DNA from: Bacillus cereus ATCC 14579
GTDB taxonomy: Bacteria; Bacillota; Bacilli; Bacillales; Bacillaceae_G
Direction: 5' to 3'
NCBI RefSeq assembly: GCF_000007825.1
Contig: NC_004722.1
Location: 846,501 to 910,500 of the forward strand
DNA length: 64,000 nt
Shown here: one piece after another, positions 1 through 7,682 of the stretch
Numbering within the stretch: position 1 is the first letter of the stretch
Layout: every line of letters begins with the position of its first letter
The notes under the pieces: model-generated
Seen by the model: the letters and a program-made list of their open reading frames with translations, nothing else
Databases searched by the model: none
What the model was told of the DNA's origin: nothing
Position numbers and translations under genes: made by a program

Positions 1-50
1 AATAAAGTTGTAAGATTATAAATGGAAAATAAATGAAAGGGGTGTGCGTA

Positions 51-137
51 ATGATTGTAATCGTAAATGTAATGGGCTTAGCTCTGTTAAATGGCAGAAA
101 ACATTCATATCATTACGCAACCCGTACGGATATATAG
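51..137 (+). CDS. Leader peptide of the BmrCD-type exporter operon
   Basis: A 28-codon ORF starts at ATG 51 after a good ribosome site (GAAAGGGG) and ends at TAG 135-137. The peptide begins MIVIVNVMGLALLNGRK. Its last codons (114-128) form one arm of an alternative RNA pairing with 160-172, and two intrinsic terminators follow before the exporter genes. This is the layout of a ribosome-mediated attenuator. In B. subtilis bmrCD is controlled in this way by the small upstream gene bmrB. That the peptide is a regulatory leader is inferred from position and RNA structure; I could not compare it with BmrB. Confidence 0.75.
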   Translation: MIVIVNVMGLALLNGRKHSYHYATRTDI

Positions 138-193
138 GGCATCTTTGTCTTATAAGAAGCGTACGTTGCGTATATCGTAACGTACGCTTTTTA
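114..193 (+). promoter_or_regulatory. Transcription attenuator: antiterminator and terminator 1
   Basis: Terminator 1 is an 11-bp stem, 157-167 (AAGCGTACGTT) with 179-189 (AACGTACGCTT), ending in five T. The competing antiterminator pairs 114-121 (TACGCAAC) and 124-128 (GTACG) with 160-172, giving 13 bp with a two-base bulge. Segment 114-128 lies in codons 22-26 of the leader ORF. A ribosome running to the stop codon would cover it and let the terminator form. A ribosome stalled earlier would leave it free to pair and block the terminator. The pairings are read from sequence; the regulation is inferred. Confidence 0.8.
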
Positions 194-204
194 TGCATTC
201 CTGT

Positions 205-236
205 GCATATCGTCAAGCGGCGGTATGCTTTTTTTT
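205..236 (+). terminator. Second leader terminator
   Basis: A 10-bp stem (205-214 with 219-228, including G-T pairs) with loop AAGC is followed by eight T. It lies just after the attenuator hairpin and 150 bp before the exporter start, so it is a second barrier to read-through. Confidence 0.75.
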
Positions 237-386
237 GTTTATTTTCCCTTGTTTAGTTCCGATAAAAAACTTTGGAAGGTGGAAAAATGTGATGAGATTG
301 TATGGGTTACGAAATGTAAATGTGATAGGTCTGGATAGTGGATAAAGAAATGAGAGGTAAACGAGAAAGAGAAGGGAGAGGTTACA

Positions 387-2147
387 TTGTTATCAGTATT
401 ACTAAAGCTAAAATGGTTTTTTAGGGAGCACTGGAAGAGATATAGTATTGCCATTGGAGCTCTTTTAATTGTGAATATAGTTGAAGTGATTCCCCCGAAA
501 GTGTTAGGGGTTACGATAGATAACATAAAAACAGGAACGTTATCGAACGAAGCTATTATACAGTCTATTCTTATTTTAATAGGGGTTACGATCGTTGGAT
601 ATGGCCTTACTTTCGTATGGCAACATCAATTGTTTGGCGGTGCATTCGTACTTGAGAAAACGATGCGCTCTAAATTTATGGGGCATTTACTTAAGATGAC
701 GCCGACTTTTTATCAAAAAAATCGTACTGGTGATTTAATGGCGAGAGCGACAAATGATTTGAAAGCAATCGCTATGACAGCTGGTTTTGGTATATTAACG
801 CTTGTGGATTCTAGTTTATATATGCTTACGATTGTCTTTATGATGGGGTTTACAATTAGTTGGGAGCTTACATTTGCAGCGCTTATTCCGCTTCCAATTA
901 TGGCGTATGCGATGAATATATATGGAAAGAAATTGCATGAAAGATTTACAGTTGCACAAGATGCGTTTGGTGATATGAACGATAAAGTGCTTGAATCAAT
1001 CGCTGGTGTGCGCGTTATTCGTGCATACGTACAAGAGAATGCAGACGAGGAAAGATTTCATCATTTAGGAGATGACGTCTACGAAAAAAATATGAAGGTA
1101 GCAAAGATTGATGCATTATTCCAACCAACTGTGAAAATGCTTGTCGGTCTTAGTTATTTAATCGGCTTAGTGTACGGTGCATACCTTGTGTTCCAGTCAA
1201 AGGTGACGCTTGGTGAACTCGTTTCTTTTAACGTGTATTTAGGGATGATGATTTGGCCGATGTTTGCAATTGGGGAATTAATTAATGTTATGCAAAGAGG
1301 AAATGCTTCGCTTGACCGTGTGAATGAAACGTTAGCGTATGAGCCAGATGTAAAGAATCCGAAACATCCAAAGCTTGTGCAAGAGCCGGATTATATTCAG
1401 TTTGATGATGTGTCTTTCTCATATCCTTCATCAACTGAAGAAAATTTAAAAAAGGTTTCTTTCACATTAAAGCAAGGAGAAACGCTAGGGGTTGTCGGAA
1501 AAACAGGAAGCGGGAAAACGACGCTTGTACGTCAGCTTCTTCGCCAATATCCGCTTGGAGATGGAGATATTGCAGTTTCTGATGTGACTTTAGATAAAAT
1601 GACGAATGAAAATGTACTCGGCTGGATTGGTTATGTACCGCAGGAGCATATTTTGTTCTCAAAAACAGCGCGAGAAAATATTTTATTCGGAAATAGGGAA
1701 GCGACTGAAGAAGAACTAGAGAAAGCAATTGAAATTGCTGCGTTTAAAAAGGATTTAGAGTTTTTACCAGAAGGGTTAGAAACGCTCGTTGGAGAGAAAG
1801 GTGTTTCTTTATCAGGAGGGCAAAAACAAAGGATCTCGATTGCACGAGCTGTTATTCAAAATCCAGAAATTTTAATTTTGGATGATTCTTTATCAGCTGT
1901 AGATGCTCGTACGGAAGCAGCGATCATTGAAAATATAAGAACGGAAAGAAGCGGAAAGACGACGATTATTACGACGCATCGTTTATCTGCAGTGCAACAT
2001 GCGGATTGGATTCTCGTTATGGATGAAGGCGCAGTTATAGAAGAAGGTACGCATGATCAGCTTATCCAAAAGGGAGGCTGGTATGCTGAGCAGTTTGAAA
2101 GACAACAAGGTGAAAGTGAAAGTGCGGATAGTGGGGTGAAAATATGA
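387..2147 (+). CDS. bmrC: BmrC-like ABC exporter half-transporter
   Basis: This 586-residue protein is an ABC exporter half with an N-terminal six-helix membrane domain and a C-terminal nucleotide-binding domain. Visible motifs are Walker A (GKTGSGKTT), signature (LSGGQKQR) and Walker B (LILDDSLSAVD). Asp stands where the catalytic Glu normally follows Walker B, which marks a degenerate ATP site as in heterodimeric exporters. The start is TTG 387 after GAAGGGAGAGG; no better start fits. It overlaps the next gene by 4 bp (ATGA). Length and pairing fit BmrC (YheI) of the B. subtilis BmrCD multidrug exporter. Expression probably depends on the upstream attenuator. Confidence 0.85.
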   Translation: MLSVLLKLKWFFREHWKRYSIAIGALLIVNIVEVIPPKVLGVTIDNIKTGTLSNEAIIQSILILIGVTIVGYGLTFVWQHQLFGGAFVLEKTMRSKFMGHLLKMTPTFYQKNRTGDLMARATNDLKAIAMTAGFGILTLVDSSLYMLTIVFMMGFTISWELTFAALIPLPIMAYAMNIYGKKLHERFTVAQDAFGDMNDKVLESIAGVRVIRAYVQENADEERFHHLGDDVYEKNMKVAKIDALFQPTVKMLVGLSYLIGLVYGAYLVFQSKVTLGELVSFNVYLGMMIWPMFAIGELINVMQRGNASLDRVNETLAYEPDVKNPKHPKLVQEPDYIQFDDVSFSYPSSTEENLKKVSFTLKQGETLGVVGKTGSGKTTLVRQLLRQYPLGDGDIAVSDVTLDKMTNENVLGWIGYVPQEHILFSKTARENILFGNREATEEELEKAIEIAAFKKDLEFLPEGLETLVGEKGVSLSGGQKQRISIARAVIQNPEILILDDSLSAVDARTEAAIIENIRTERSGKTTIITTHRLSAVQHADWILVMDEGAVIEEGTHDQLIQKGGWYAEQFERQQGESESADSGVKI

Positions 2148-4144
2148 GCGTTTCAAAACGGTTGTTTCAATACGCGATGAAAGTGAAGGGGACGATTTTT
2201 GCTGCGATGTTAATGTTATTTATTTTCGTCATCGCAGAGCTTGCTGGTCCTTTCGTCGCTAAAACGATGATTGACGATCATATCGTCGGGATAGAGAAAC
2301 CTTGGTGTGAAACAGAACAGAGTGAAGATGCTGTTTCGTATAATGGGGCTTTTTATAAGCGAAGTGATCGCTTTGAACAAGGCGAGAAAAAAGGAAAAGA
2401 AGTACGCGTAATGCAAGTCGGTTTTCAATATTATTTTGTACCGAATAAAGTAAATGCGGAAGGGTCACGGACTGTAAAAGGGGATATGATTACCGTTCAA
2501 AATGGTAAGGCGGTGCAAGTGTATAAAGCGAAAGCATTAACGAAAGAAGAAGTGTTTGCATTTTATAAACCAGAAATAAACCGTCTATTATTACTTGGTG
2601 GTGGCTATTTCGCTTTATTAGTAGTCGTGTCATTATTTGCATACGGAAAGCAGTTCTTCTTGCAGAAGGCAGCGAACAAAATTATTCAAATTATGAGGGA
2701 AGATGTTTTTTCTCATATTCAAACGTTGCCAATTCGGTACTTTGATCATTTACCGGCGGGGAAAATTGTTTCGCGTGTGACGAATGATACAGAGGCCATT
2801 CGTGATTTATATGTAACGGTGCTGGCAACATTCGTTTCTAGTATCATCTATATTATTGGGATATTCGCTGCGTTATTTTTATTAGATGTGAAGCTCGCTT
2901 CATTATGTTTATTAATTATCCCAATTTTAATTGTTTGGGCGATTCTTTATAGAAAATATGCGTCTGTATACAATCATAAAATGCGCTCTCGCTTATCTGA
3001 TATTAACGGAACAGTGAATGAATCCATTCAAGGGATGCCAATTATTCAAGCGTTTCGTCAAGAGCGTGAAACGAAAAAAGAATTTGAAGAATTAAATGGC
3101 GATTATTTTAAGTATCAAAATAAAATTTTAAATTTAAATGCAGCAACTTCGCATAACTTAGTAGCCGTATTAAGAAATATCGCTTTCACAGGAGTAATTT
3201 GGTATTTCGGCGGTGCGTCATTAAGTGCTACAGGTATTATTTCACTTGGGGTACTGTATGCGTTCGTCGATTATTTAACACGATTATTCTCGCCAATTAC
3301 GAATATGGTGAACCAGCTTGCAAACTTAGAGCAAGCGCGCGTTGCATCAGAACGTGTCTTTGAATTGTTAGAGGAAAAAGGGGAACCGGTAGAAGAAGAA
3401 CGTATGCCTCGTTTAAAAGGAAATGTAAAATTTGATAATGTATCATTTTCTTATAATGGAAAAGATGAAGTGTTAAAAAATATTTCTTTTGAAGCGAAAC
3501 AAGGCGAGACAGTGGCACTTGTCGGTCATACTGGATCAGGAAAAAGTTCTATCATGAATGTACTCTTTCAATTTTATGAGTTTGAAAAAGGAAAGCTTAC
3601 GATTGATGGTCACGATGTAAAAGAGATGCCGAAACAAGCAACCCGTGAACATATGGGAATCGTACTGCAAGACCCGTTTCTTTTTAGCGGGACGGTCGCT
3701 TCCAATGTAAGCTTAGAAAATGAAAAAATTTCAAAAGAGCGTATCATAAAAGCATTGCATGATGTTGGTGCTGAAAGATTTGCGAATAATATAAATGAAG
3801 AAATTACAGAAAAGGGAAGTACGCTTTCCACTGGAGAACGTCAGCTTATTTCATTTGCTAGGGCGCTTGCTTTTGATCCAGCTATCTTAATTTTAGATGA
3901 AGCAACGTCTAGTATTGATACAGAAACAGAGGCGATGATTCAACAAGCACTAGAAGTTGTAAAAAAAGGAAGAACGACATTTATTATCGCTCACCGCCTT
4001 TCAACGATTAAAAGCGCAGATCAAATTATTGTGCTCGATAGAGGAACCATTTTAGAAAAAGGCTCTCATGATGAACTCATGAAAAAGCGGGGGCGTTATT
4101 ACGATATGTATAAAACGCAAATGGAAGGCAATCAGAGTGCTTAA
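2144..4144 (+). CDS. bmrD: BmrD-like ABC exporter half-transporter
   Basis: This 666-residue partner of the preceding gene has the same architecture plus an insert of about 100 residues between the first two membrane helices, probably extracellular. The nucleotide domain has Walker A (GHTGSGKSS), an atypical signature (LSTGERQ) and a canonical Walker B with Glu (LILDEATSSID). With BmrC it would form a heterodimer in which one composite site is catalytic and one degenerate. The length difference from its partner matches BmrD (YheH). The start overlaps the bmrC stop, so the genes are translationally coupled. The substrate cannot be read from sequence; drug export is known for the family. Confidence 0.85.
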   Translation: MSVSKRLFQYAMKVKGTIFAAMLMLFIFVIAELAGPFVAKTMIDDHIVGIEKPWCETEQSEDAVSYNGAFYKRSDRFEQGEKKGKEVRVMQVGFQYYFVPNKVNAEGSRTVKGDMITVQNGKAVQVYKAKALTKEEVFAFYKPEINRLLLLGGGYFALLVVVSLFAYGKQFFLQKAANKIIQIMREDVFSHIQTLPIRYFDHLPAGKIVSRVTNDTEAIRDLYVTVLATFVSSIIYIIGIFAALFLLDVKLASLCLLIIPILIVWAILYRKYASVYNHKMRSRLSDINGTVNESIQGMPIIQAFRQERETKKEFEELNGDYFKYQNKILNLNAATSHNLVAVLRNIAFTGVIWYFGGASLSATGIISLGVLYAFVDYLTRLFSPITNMVNQLANLEQARVASERVFELLEEKGEPVEEERMPRLKGNVKFDNVSFSYNGKDEVLKNISFEAKQGETVALVGHTGSGKSSIMNVLFQFYEFEKGKLTIDGHDVKEMPKQATREHMGIVLQDPFLFSGTVASNVSLENEKISKERIIKALHDVGAERFANNINEEITEKGSTLSTGERQLISFARALAFDPAILILDEATSSIDTETEAMIQQALEVVKKGRTTFIIAHRLSTIKSADQIIVLDRGTILEKGSHDELMKKRGRYYDMYKTQMEGNQSA

Positions 4145-4157
4145 TATGCATGGAGGA

Positions 4158-4187
4158 GAACTTGTGATTTTCACAAGTTCTTTTTTA
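4158..4187 (+). terminator. Terminator after bmrCD
   Basis: Perfect 10-bp stem (4158-4167 with 4171-4180), three-base loop, then six T. It closes the exporter operon. Confidence 0.9.
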
Positions 4188-4438
4188 TTGATGAATATGT
4201 CGACTCTTTAGCGAATTACGACAGTTAAATAAGAAGTATTGTTTTACCTTTTTCTCCATAAATGCTATATTAAAAAATGTTACTTATTTTTTGTATGTAG
4301 CGTTATTTTTCCCTTTTGTTTGATTATGAAGAAAAAGGATAAACTAAATAAGAACATTTTCATTGAAAAATTGTTCAAGATTGCATACAATCAATATAGT
4401 TTTTAAATTCCTATCAGAATACTTGGAGGATTACTATC

Positions 4439-5236
4439 ATGAAGAAATTATTTTCAGTGCTTGCAGTAACTACATTAGCGATCGGGATTGTAGCCGGCTG
4501 CGGTAAAGAAGAGAAAAAAGATACAGCTAGTCAAGACGCGTTACAAAAGATTAAACAAAGCGGTGAACTTGTAATTGGTACAGAAGGTACATATCCACCA
4601 TTTACGTTCCACGATTCAAGCAATAAATTAACTGGATTCGATGTTGAATTAGCAGAAGAAGTTGCAAAACGTTTAGGTGTAAAACCTGTATTTAAAGAAA
4701 CACAATGGGATAGCTTACTTGCTGGCCTAGATGCAAAACGTTTCGATATGGTTGCAAACGAAGTTGGTATTCGTGAAGATCGTCAAAAGAAATACGATTT
4801 CTCTAAACCATACATTTCATCTTCAGCGGCATTAGTTATCGCAAAAGATAAAGATAAGCCTGCTACATTTGCTGATGTAAAAGGGTTAAAAGGAGCACAA
4901 TCTTTAACGAGTAACTATGCAGATATTGCTAAGAAAAACGGTGCAGAAATCGAAGGTGTAGAAGGATTTAGCCAAGCGGCAGAATTATTAGCTTCAGGAC
5001 GCGTTGATTTTACAATTAATGATAAGTTATCAGTATTAAATTATTTAGAAACGAAAAAAGATGCAAAAATTAAAATTGTAGATACAGAAAAAGAAGCTTC
5101 ACAAAGTGGATTCTTATTCCGTAAAGGTAGCGATAAGCTTGTACAAGAAGTAGATAAAGCGTTAGAAGATATGAAAAAAGACGGTACGTATGACAAAATA
5201 ACGAAAAAATGGTTCGGTGAAAATGTATCTAAGTAG
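4439..5236 (+). CDS. Amino-acid ABC transporter binding lipoprotein
   Basis: A 265-residue secreted lipoprotein: Lys-rich start, hydrophobic core and lipobox ending at Cys21 (IVAGC), followed by a family-3 periplasmic-type binding domain (GTEGTYPPFTF, then TGFDVELAEEVAKRLG). It would capture a polar amino acid outside the membrane and hand it to the permease and ATPase encoded next. Length and motifs resemble the cystine-binding proteins TcyA/TcyJ; this substrate is inferred from family resemblance only. The start ATG 4439 follows TTGGAGG. The 3' end overlaps the permease gene, so the three genes form one operon. Confidence 0.85.
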   Translation: MKKLFSVLAVTTLAIGIVAGCGKEEKKDTASQDALQKIKQSGELVIGTEGTYPPFTFHDSSNKLTGFDVELAEEVAKRLGVKPVFKETQWDSLLAGLDAKRFDMVANEVGIREDRQKKYDFSKPYISSSAALVIAKDKDKPATFADVKGLKGAQSLTSNYADIAKKNGAEIEGVEGFSQAAELLASGRVDFTINDKLSVLNYLETKKDAKIKIVDTEKEASQSGFLFRKGSDKLVQEVDKALEDMKKDGTYDKITKKWFGENVSK

Positions 5237-5921
5237 TGCATTAGTTTCAGATCGATTGTCTACTTGGATAGATATTATGCAGACTTCCTTCATGCCTATG
5301 CTGAAGGAAGCTGTTTTTACAACAATTCCATTAACGCTTATTACATTTATTATCGGTCTTATACTTGCGACGTTAACAGCGCTCGCACGTATTTCAGGTA
5401 GTCGTATTTTACAATGGATTGCTCGTATCTATGTATCTATCATTCGCGGAACGCCACTTCTTGTACAGTTATTTATTATTTTCTATGGTCTTCCAACTCT
5501 TAATATTGAAGTTGAGCCATATACAGCAGCAGTTGTTGGATTTTCATTAAATGTCGGTGCATATGCATCTGAAATTATTCGTGCTTCTATCCTTTCCATT
5601 CCGAAAGGGCAGTGGGAAGCAGCTTATACAATTGGGATGACATATCCACAAGCATTAAAACGTGTTATTTTACCACAAGCAACGCGCGTATCAATCCCGC
5701 CGCTTTCAAATACATTTATTAGCTTAGTGAAGGATACTTCATTAGCATCGTTAATTTTAGTAACAGAAATGTTCCGAAAAGCGCAGGAAATTGCGGCGAT
5801 GAACTACGAGTTTTTAATTGTTTATTTTGAAGCAGGTCTTATTTACTGGGTTATTTGTTTCTTATTATCAATCGTACAACAGATGTTAGAAAAGCGTTCA
5901 GAACGCTATACATTAAAATAA
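5223..5921 (+). CDS. Amino-acid ABC transporter permease
   Basis: A HisM/TcyB-type membrane permease of about 232 residues, with several membrane helices and the conserved EAA loop (GQWEAAYTIGMTYPQALKRVILPQA) that contacts the ATPase. RGTPLLVQLFIIFYGLP is typical of polar amino-acid permeases. I chose ATG 5223; GTG 5217 is also possible and adds two residues. Either way it overlaps the end of the binding-protein gene by 14-20 bp. Probable role: cystine or related amino-acid uptake with its neighbours. Confidence 0.85.
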   Translation: MYLSSALVSDRLSTWIDIMQTSFMPMLKEAVFTTIPLTLITFIIGLILATLTALARISGSRILQWIARIYVSIIRGTPLLVQLFIIFYGLPTLNIEVEPYTAAVVGFSLNVGAYASEIIRASILSIPKGQWEAAYTIGMTYPQALKRVILPQATRVSIPPLSNTFISLVKDTSLASLILVTEMFRKAQEIAAMNYEFLIVYFEAGLIYWVICFLLSIVQQMLEKRSERYTLK

Positions 5922-5949
5922 TCCTTTTACAAAAGGAGTTTTTGTTTTT

Positions 5950-6684
5950 ATGATTTCAATTCAGCACTTACAAAAAAGTTTCGGAGATAATACCGTACTA
6001 AAGCATATAGATTTAACAGTTGAGAAGGGCGAGGTTGTTGTTATTATTGGGCCGTCTGGATCTGGTAAAACGACATTCTTACGTTGTCTCAATGTATTAG
6101 AAACGCCAAACGCTGGTAATATTCGTATCGGTAATAAAGAGCTTAACTTCTCTCAAAAAGTAACGAAGAAAGATATTGTTAATCTTCGTACGCAAACAGG
6201 TATGGTATTCCAGCATCATAATTTATTCCCGCATTTAACAGCACTTCAAAATGTAATGGAAGGGCTCGTTACAGTGAAAAAGATGGGGAAAGAAGAAGCG
6301 AAGAAAAAAGCAAACTATTTCCTTGAAAAAGTTGGTTTAGCAGATAAAGTGGATTTATATCCGTTCCAATTATCAGGCGGACAACAACAGCGCGTTGGAA
6401 TTGCGCGCGCACTTGCGATGGAGCCGGAAGTGTTACTATTTGATGAGCCGACGTCAGCGCTTGATCCTGAACTCGTTCAAGAAGTTCTGAAAGTAATGAA
6501 AGAACTTGCTAAAGAGGGCATGACGATGGTTATTGTAACGCACGAAATGCGTTTTGCACATCAAATTGCGAACCGTGTTATTTTCATGGATGGTGGTGTC
6601 GTTGTCGAACAAGGTACACCAGAAGAAGTATTTACAAATCCAAAAGAAGAACGCACGAAGAAGTTTTTACAAATGTTGCAATAA
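5950..6684 (+). CDS. Amino-acid ABC transporter ATPase
   Basis: A 244-residue ATP-binding subunit of the polar amino-acid importer. Walker A (GPSGSGKTT), Q-loop (MVFQHHNLFPHLT), signature (LSGGQQQR), Walker B (VLLFDEPTSALDPE) and switch His (VTHEM) are all intact, so the subunit should be active. It is close to the TcyC/GlnQ group. It starts at ATG 5950 after AAAAGGAG and ends the operon. Confidence 0.9.
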   Translation: MISIQHLQKSFGDNTVLKHIDLTVEKGEVVVIIGPSGSGKTTFLRCLNVLETPNAGNIRIGNKELNFSQKVTKKDIVNLRTQTGMVFQHHNLFPHLTALQNVMEGLVTVKKMGKEEAKKKANYFLEKVGLADKVDLYPFQLSGGQQQRVGIARALAMEPEVLLFDEPTSALDPELVQEVLKVMKELAKEGMTMVIVTHEMRFAHQIANRVIFMDGGVVVEQGTPEEVFTNPKEERTKKFLQMLQ

Positions 6685-6692
6685 ATTAAGGA

Positions 6693-6725
6693 AGGTCTCA
6701 AGGCATATGCCTTGAGACCTTTTTG
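6693..6725. terminator. Bidirectional terminator
   Basis: A perfect 28-base palindrome (6693-6720) followed by T5. It lies between the importer operon (+) and the convergent SASP gene (-), and could serve both. Confidence 0.9.
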
Positions 6726-6735
6726 CCATATATAT

Positions 6736-6939
6736 TTATTTGTGGAATCCGCCAAGGCTTTGCTCAGCCATTGCAACTAGACGTTTTGTGATTTCTCCAC
6801 CAACTGAACCGTTAGCGCGAGCCGTAGAATCTGCTCCTAATTGTACACCAAATTCTTGAGCGATTTCGTACTTCATTTGATCGATTGCAGCTGTTGCACC
6901 TGGTACTACTAATTGATTTGAAGAATTTTGGTTTGCCAT
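6736..6939 (-). CDS. sspB: Alpha/beta-type small acid-soluble spore protein
   Basis: This 67-residue protein carries the two hallmark blocks of alpha/beta SASPs: the germination-protease region (YEIAQEFGVQLGAD) and the C-terminal block (GSVGGEITKRLVAMAEQ). Such proteins coat and protect DNA in the dormant spore and are degraded at germination. A strong ribosome site (AAGGAGG) precedes ATG 6939, and a sigma-G type promoter lies about 115 bp upstream. Its position next to yheD matches sspB of B. subtilis; the symbol rests on that synteny. The leader contains an unusual tRNA-like structure. Confidence 0.9.
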   Translation of the reverse strand: MANQNSSNQLVVPGATAAIDQMKYEIAQEFGVQLGADSTARANGSVGGEITKRLVAMAEQSLGGFHK

Positions 6940-6975
6940 AGGAATATATCCTCCTTAGAGTTATAAAAGTTTTTT

Positions 6976-7029
6976 TGGTTGGACTAGCTGGAGTTGAACC
7001 AGATTATCGCCCCGGTTGGCGCTAATCCA
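6976..7029 (-). ncRNA. tRNA-like element in the SASP mRNA leader
   Basis: Read on the minus strand, 7029-7023 (TGGATTA) pairs with 6986-6980 (TAGTCCA) as a seven-base acceptor stem with one G-T pair, followed by an encoded ACCA (6979-6976). Inside are a CGCC/GGCG hairpin (7021-7008) and a T-arm-like hairpin CTGG-TTCAACT-CCAG (7002-6988). There is no anticodon arm. The element is 54 nt long and lies between a sigma-G promoter and the SASP ribosome site. I recall a stationary-phase tRNA-like RNA called tRNA-Other from B. cereus; whether this is it is untested. Confidence 0.5.
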
Positions 7030-7051
7030 TCGGTAATTAAGTTTGTACTCA

Positions 7052-7081
7052 TAGTATGGATGTTACCTAGAAAGATATACA
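7052..7081 (-). promoter_or_regulatory. Sigma-G type promoter for the SASP gene
   Basis: On the minus strand TGTATA (7081-7076) and CATACTA (7058-7052) are separated by 17 bp, a good match to forespore sigma-G promoters. Transcription would start near 7045, placing the tRNA-like fold inside the mRNA leader. Confidence 0.7.
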
Positions 7082-7394
7082 AAATAATAATTTGTAAATT
7101 TTGTCAAAAAAACGTATTGATTTCGTAAATTATGAAATAAGAGTAATCGTTGTATTTTTAAGAAAACAGGCCAAACTAAGGGGGATATTAAATATAATTT
7201 TTTCATTGTAGCCTGCTACTTGTAGGCTAATTATTAGCTTCTTATTTATGATTTATTGAAATAAAAATGAAATCGGTAGCAACTTCATAGTTCTATTTTT
7301 AAGTAGGGATGGAGTGGGCGCTCCTATGTCTGGATAGGTTGCTCTCTTCACTCTAAAAAAGAGAGGCTTATAAACGATAACGTATGGAGGAATC
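7082..7394. other. Intergenic region upstream of the zinc-ribbon gene
   Basis: AT-rich, divergent between the SASP promoter and the next gene. It holds a small dyad (TAGCCT...AGGCTA, about 7209-7230) and a GC-richer stretch (7305-7370) with short complementary pieces that could be a structured leader. I recognise no known riboswitch and no ORF. Confidence 0.4.
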
Positions 7395-7643
7395 ATGATG
7401 GGGATTTGCCCGCTTTGTAACGCATTAGAATCACAAACATATTCTTGTCAAAATTGCCAAAGTATACTCCAAGATTATGGGAAGTCTGTAGATTACATAG
7501 ACGATTATAGTGCCTATATGGATCAAGAATTATTAAGTGCAGTAGATGGTTTAACGCATAATAATTCAAATGAATATTGCAATCATATTTTTTATTGCAG
7601 AGTATGTAACGTGGAAACTGAGGTTGTAGTAAAACTTGTGTAA
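7395..7643 (+). CDS. Small protein with three CxxC pairs
   Basis: An 82-residue protein with CPLC, CQNC and CRVC motifs, so probably a zinc-ribbon protein. I do not recognise the family. A good ribosome site (TGGAGG) precedes tandem ATG codons at 7395 and 7398. The middle of the protein is acidic (DYIDDYSAYMDQE). It stands alone, converging on yheD and sharing its terminator. Zinc binding is inferred from the cysteines only. Confidence 0.7.
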   Translation: MMGICPLCNALESQTYSCQNCQSILQDYGKSVDYIDDYSAYMDQELLSAVDGLTHNNSNEYCNHIFYCRVCNVETEVVVKLV

Positions 7644-7648
7644 ATAGA

Positions 7649-7682
7649 AAACTTCCACCTTATTATCTAGGTGGAAGTTTTT
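7649..7682. terminator. Shared bidirectional terminator
   Basis: Perfect 12-bp stem (7649-7660 with 7669-7680) between the zinc-ribbon gene and yheD, with T-rich tails in both directions. The yheD stop codon lies inside the loop. Confidence 0.85.
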
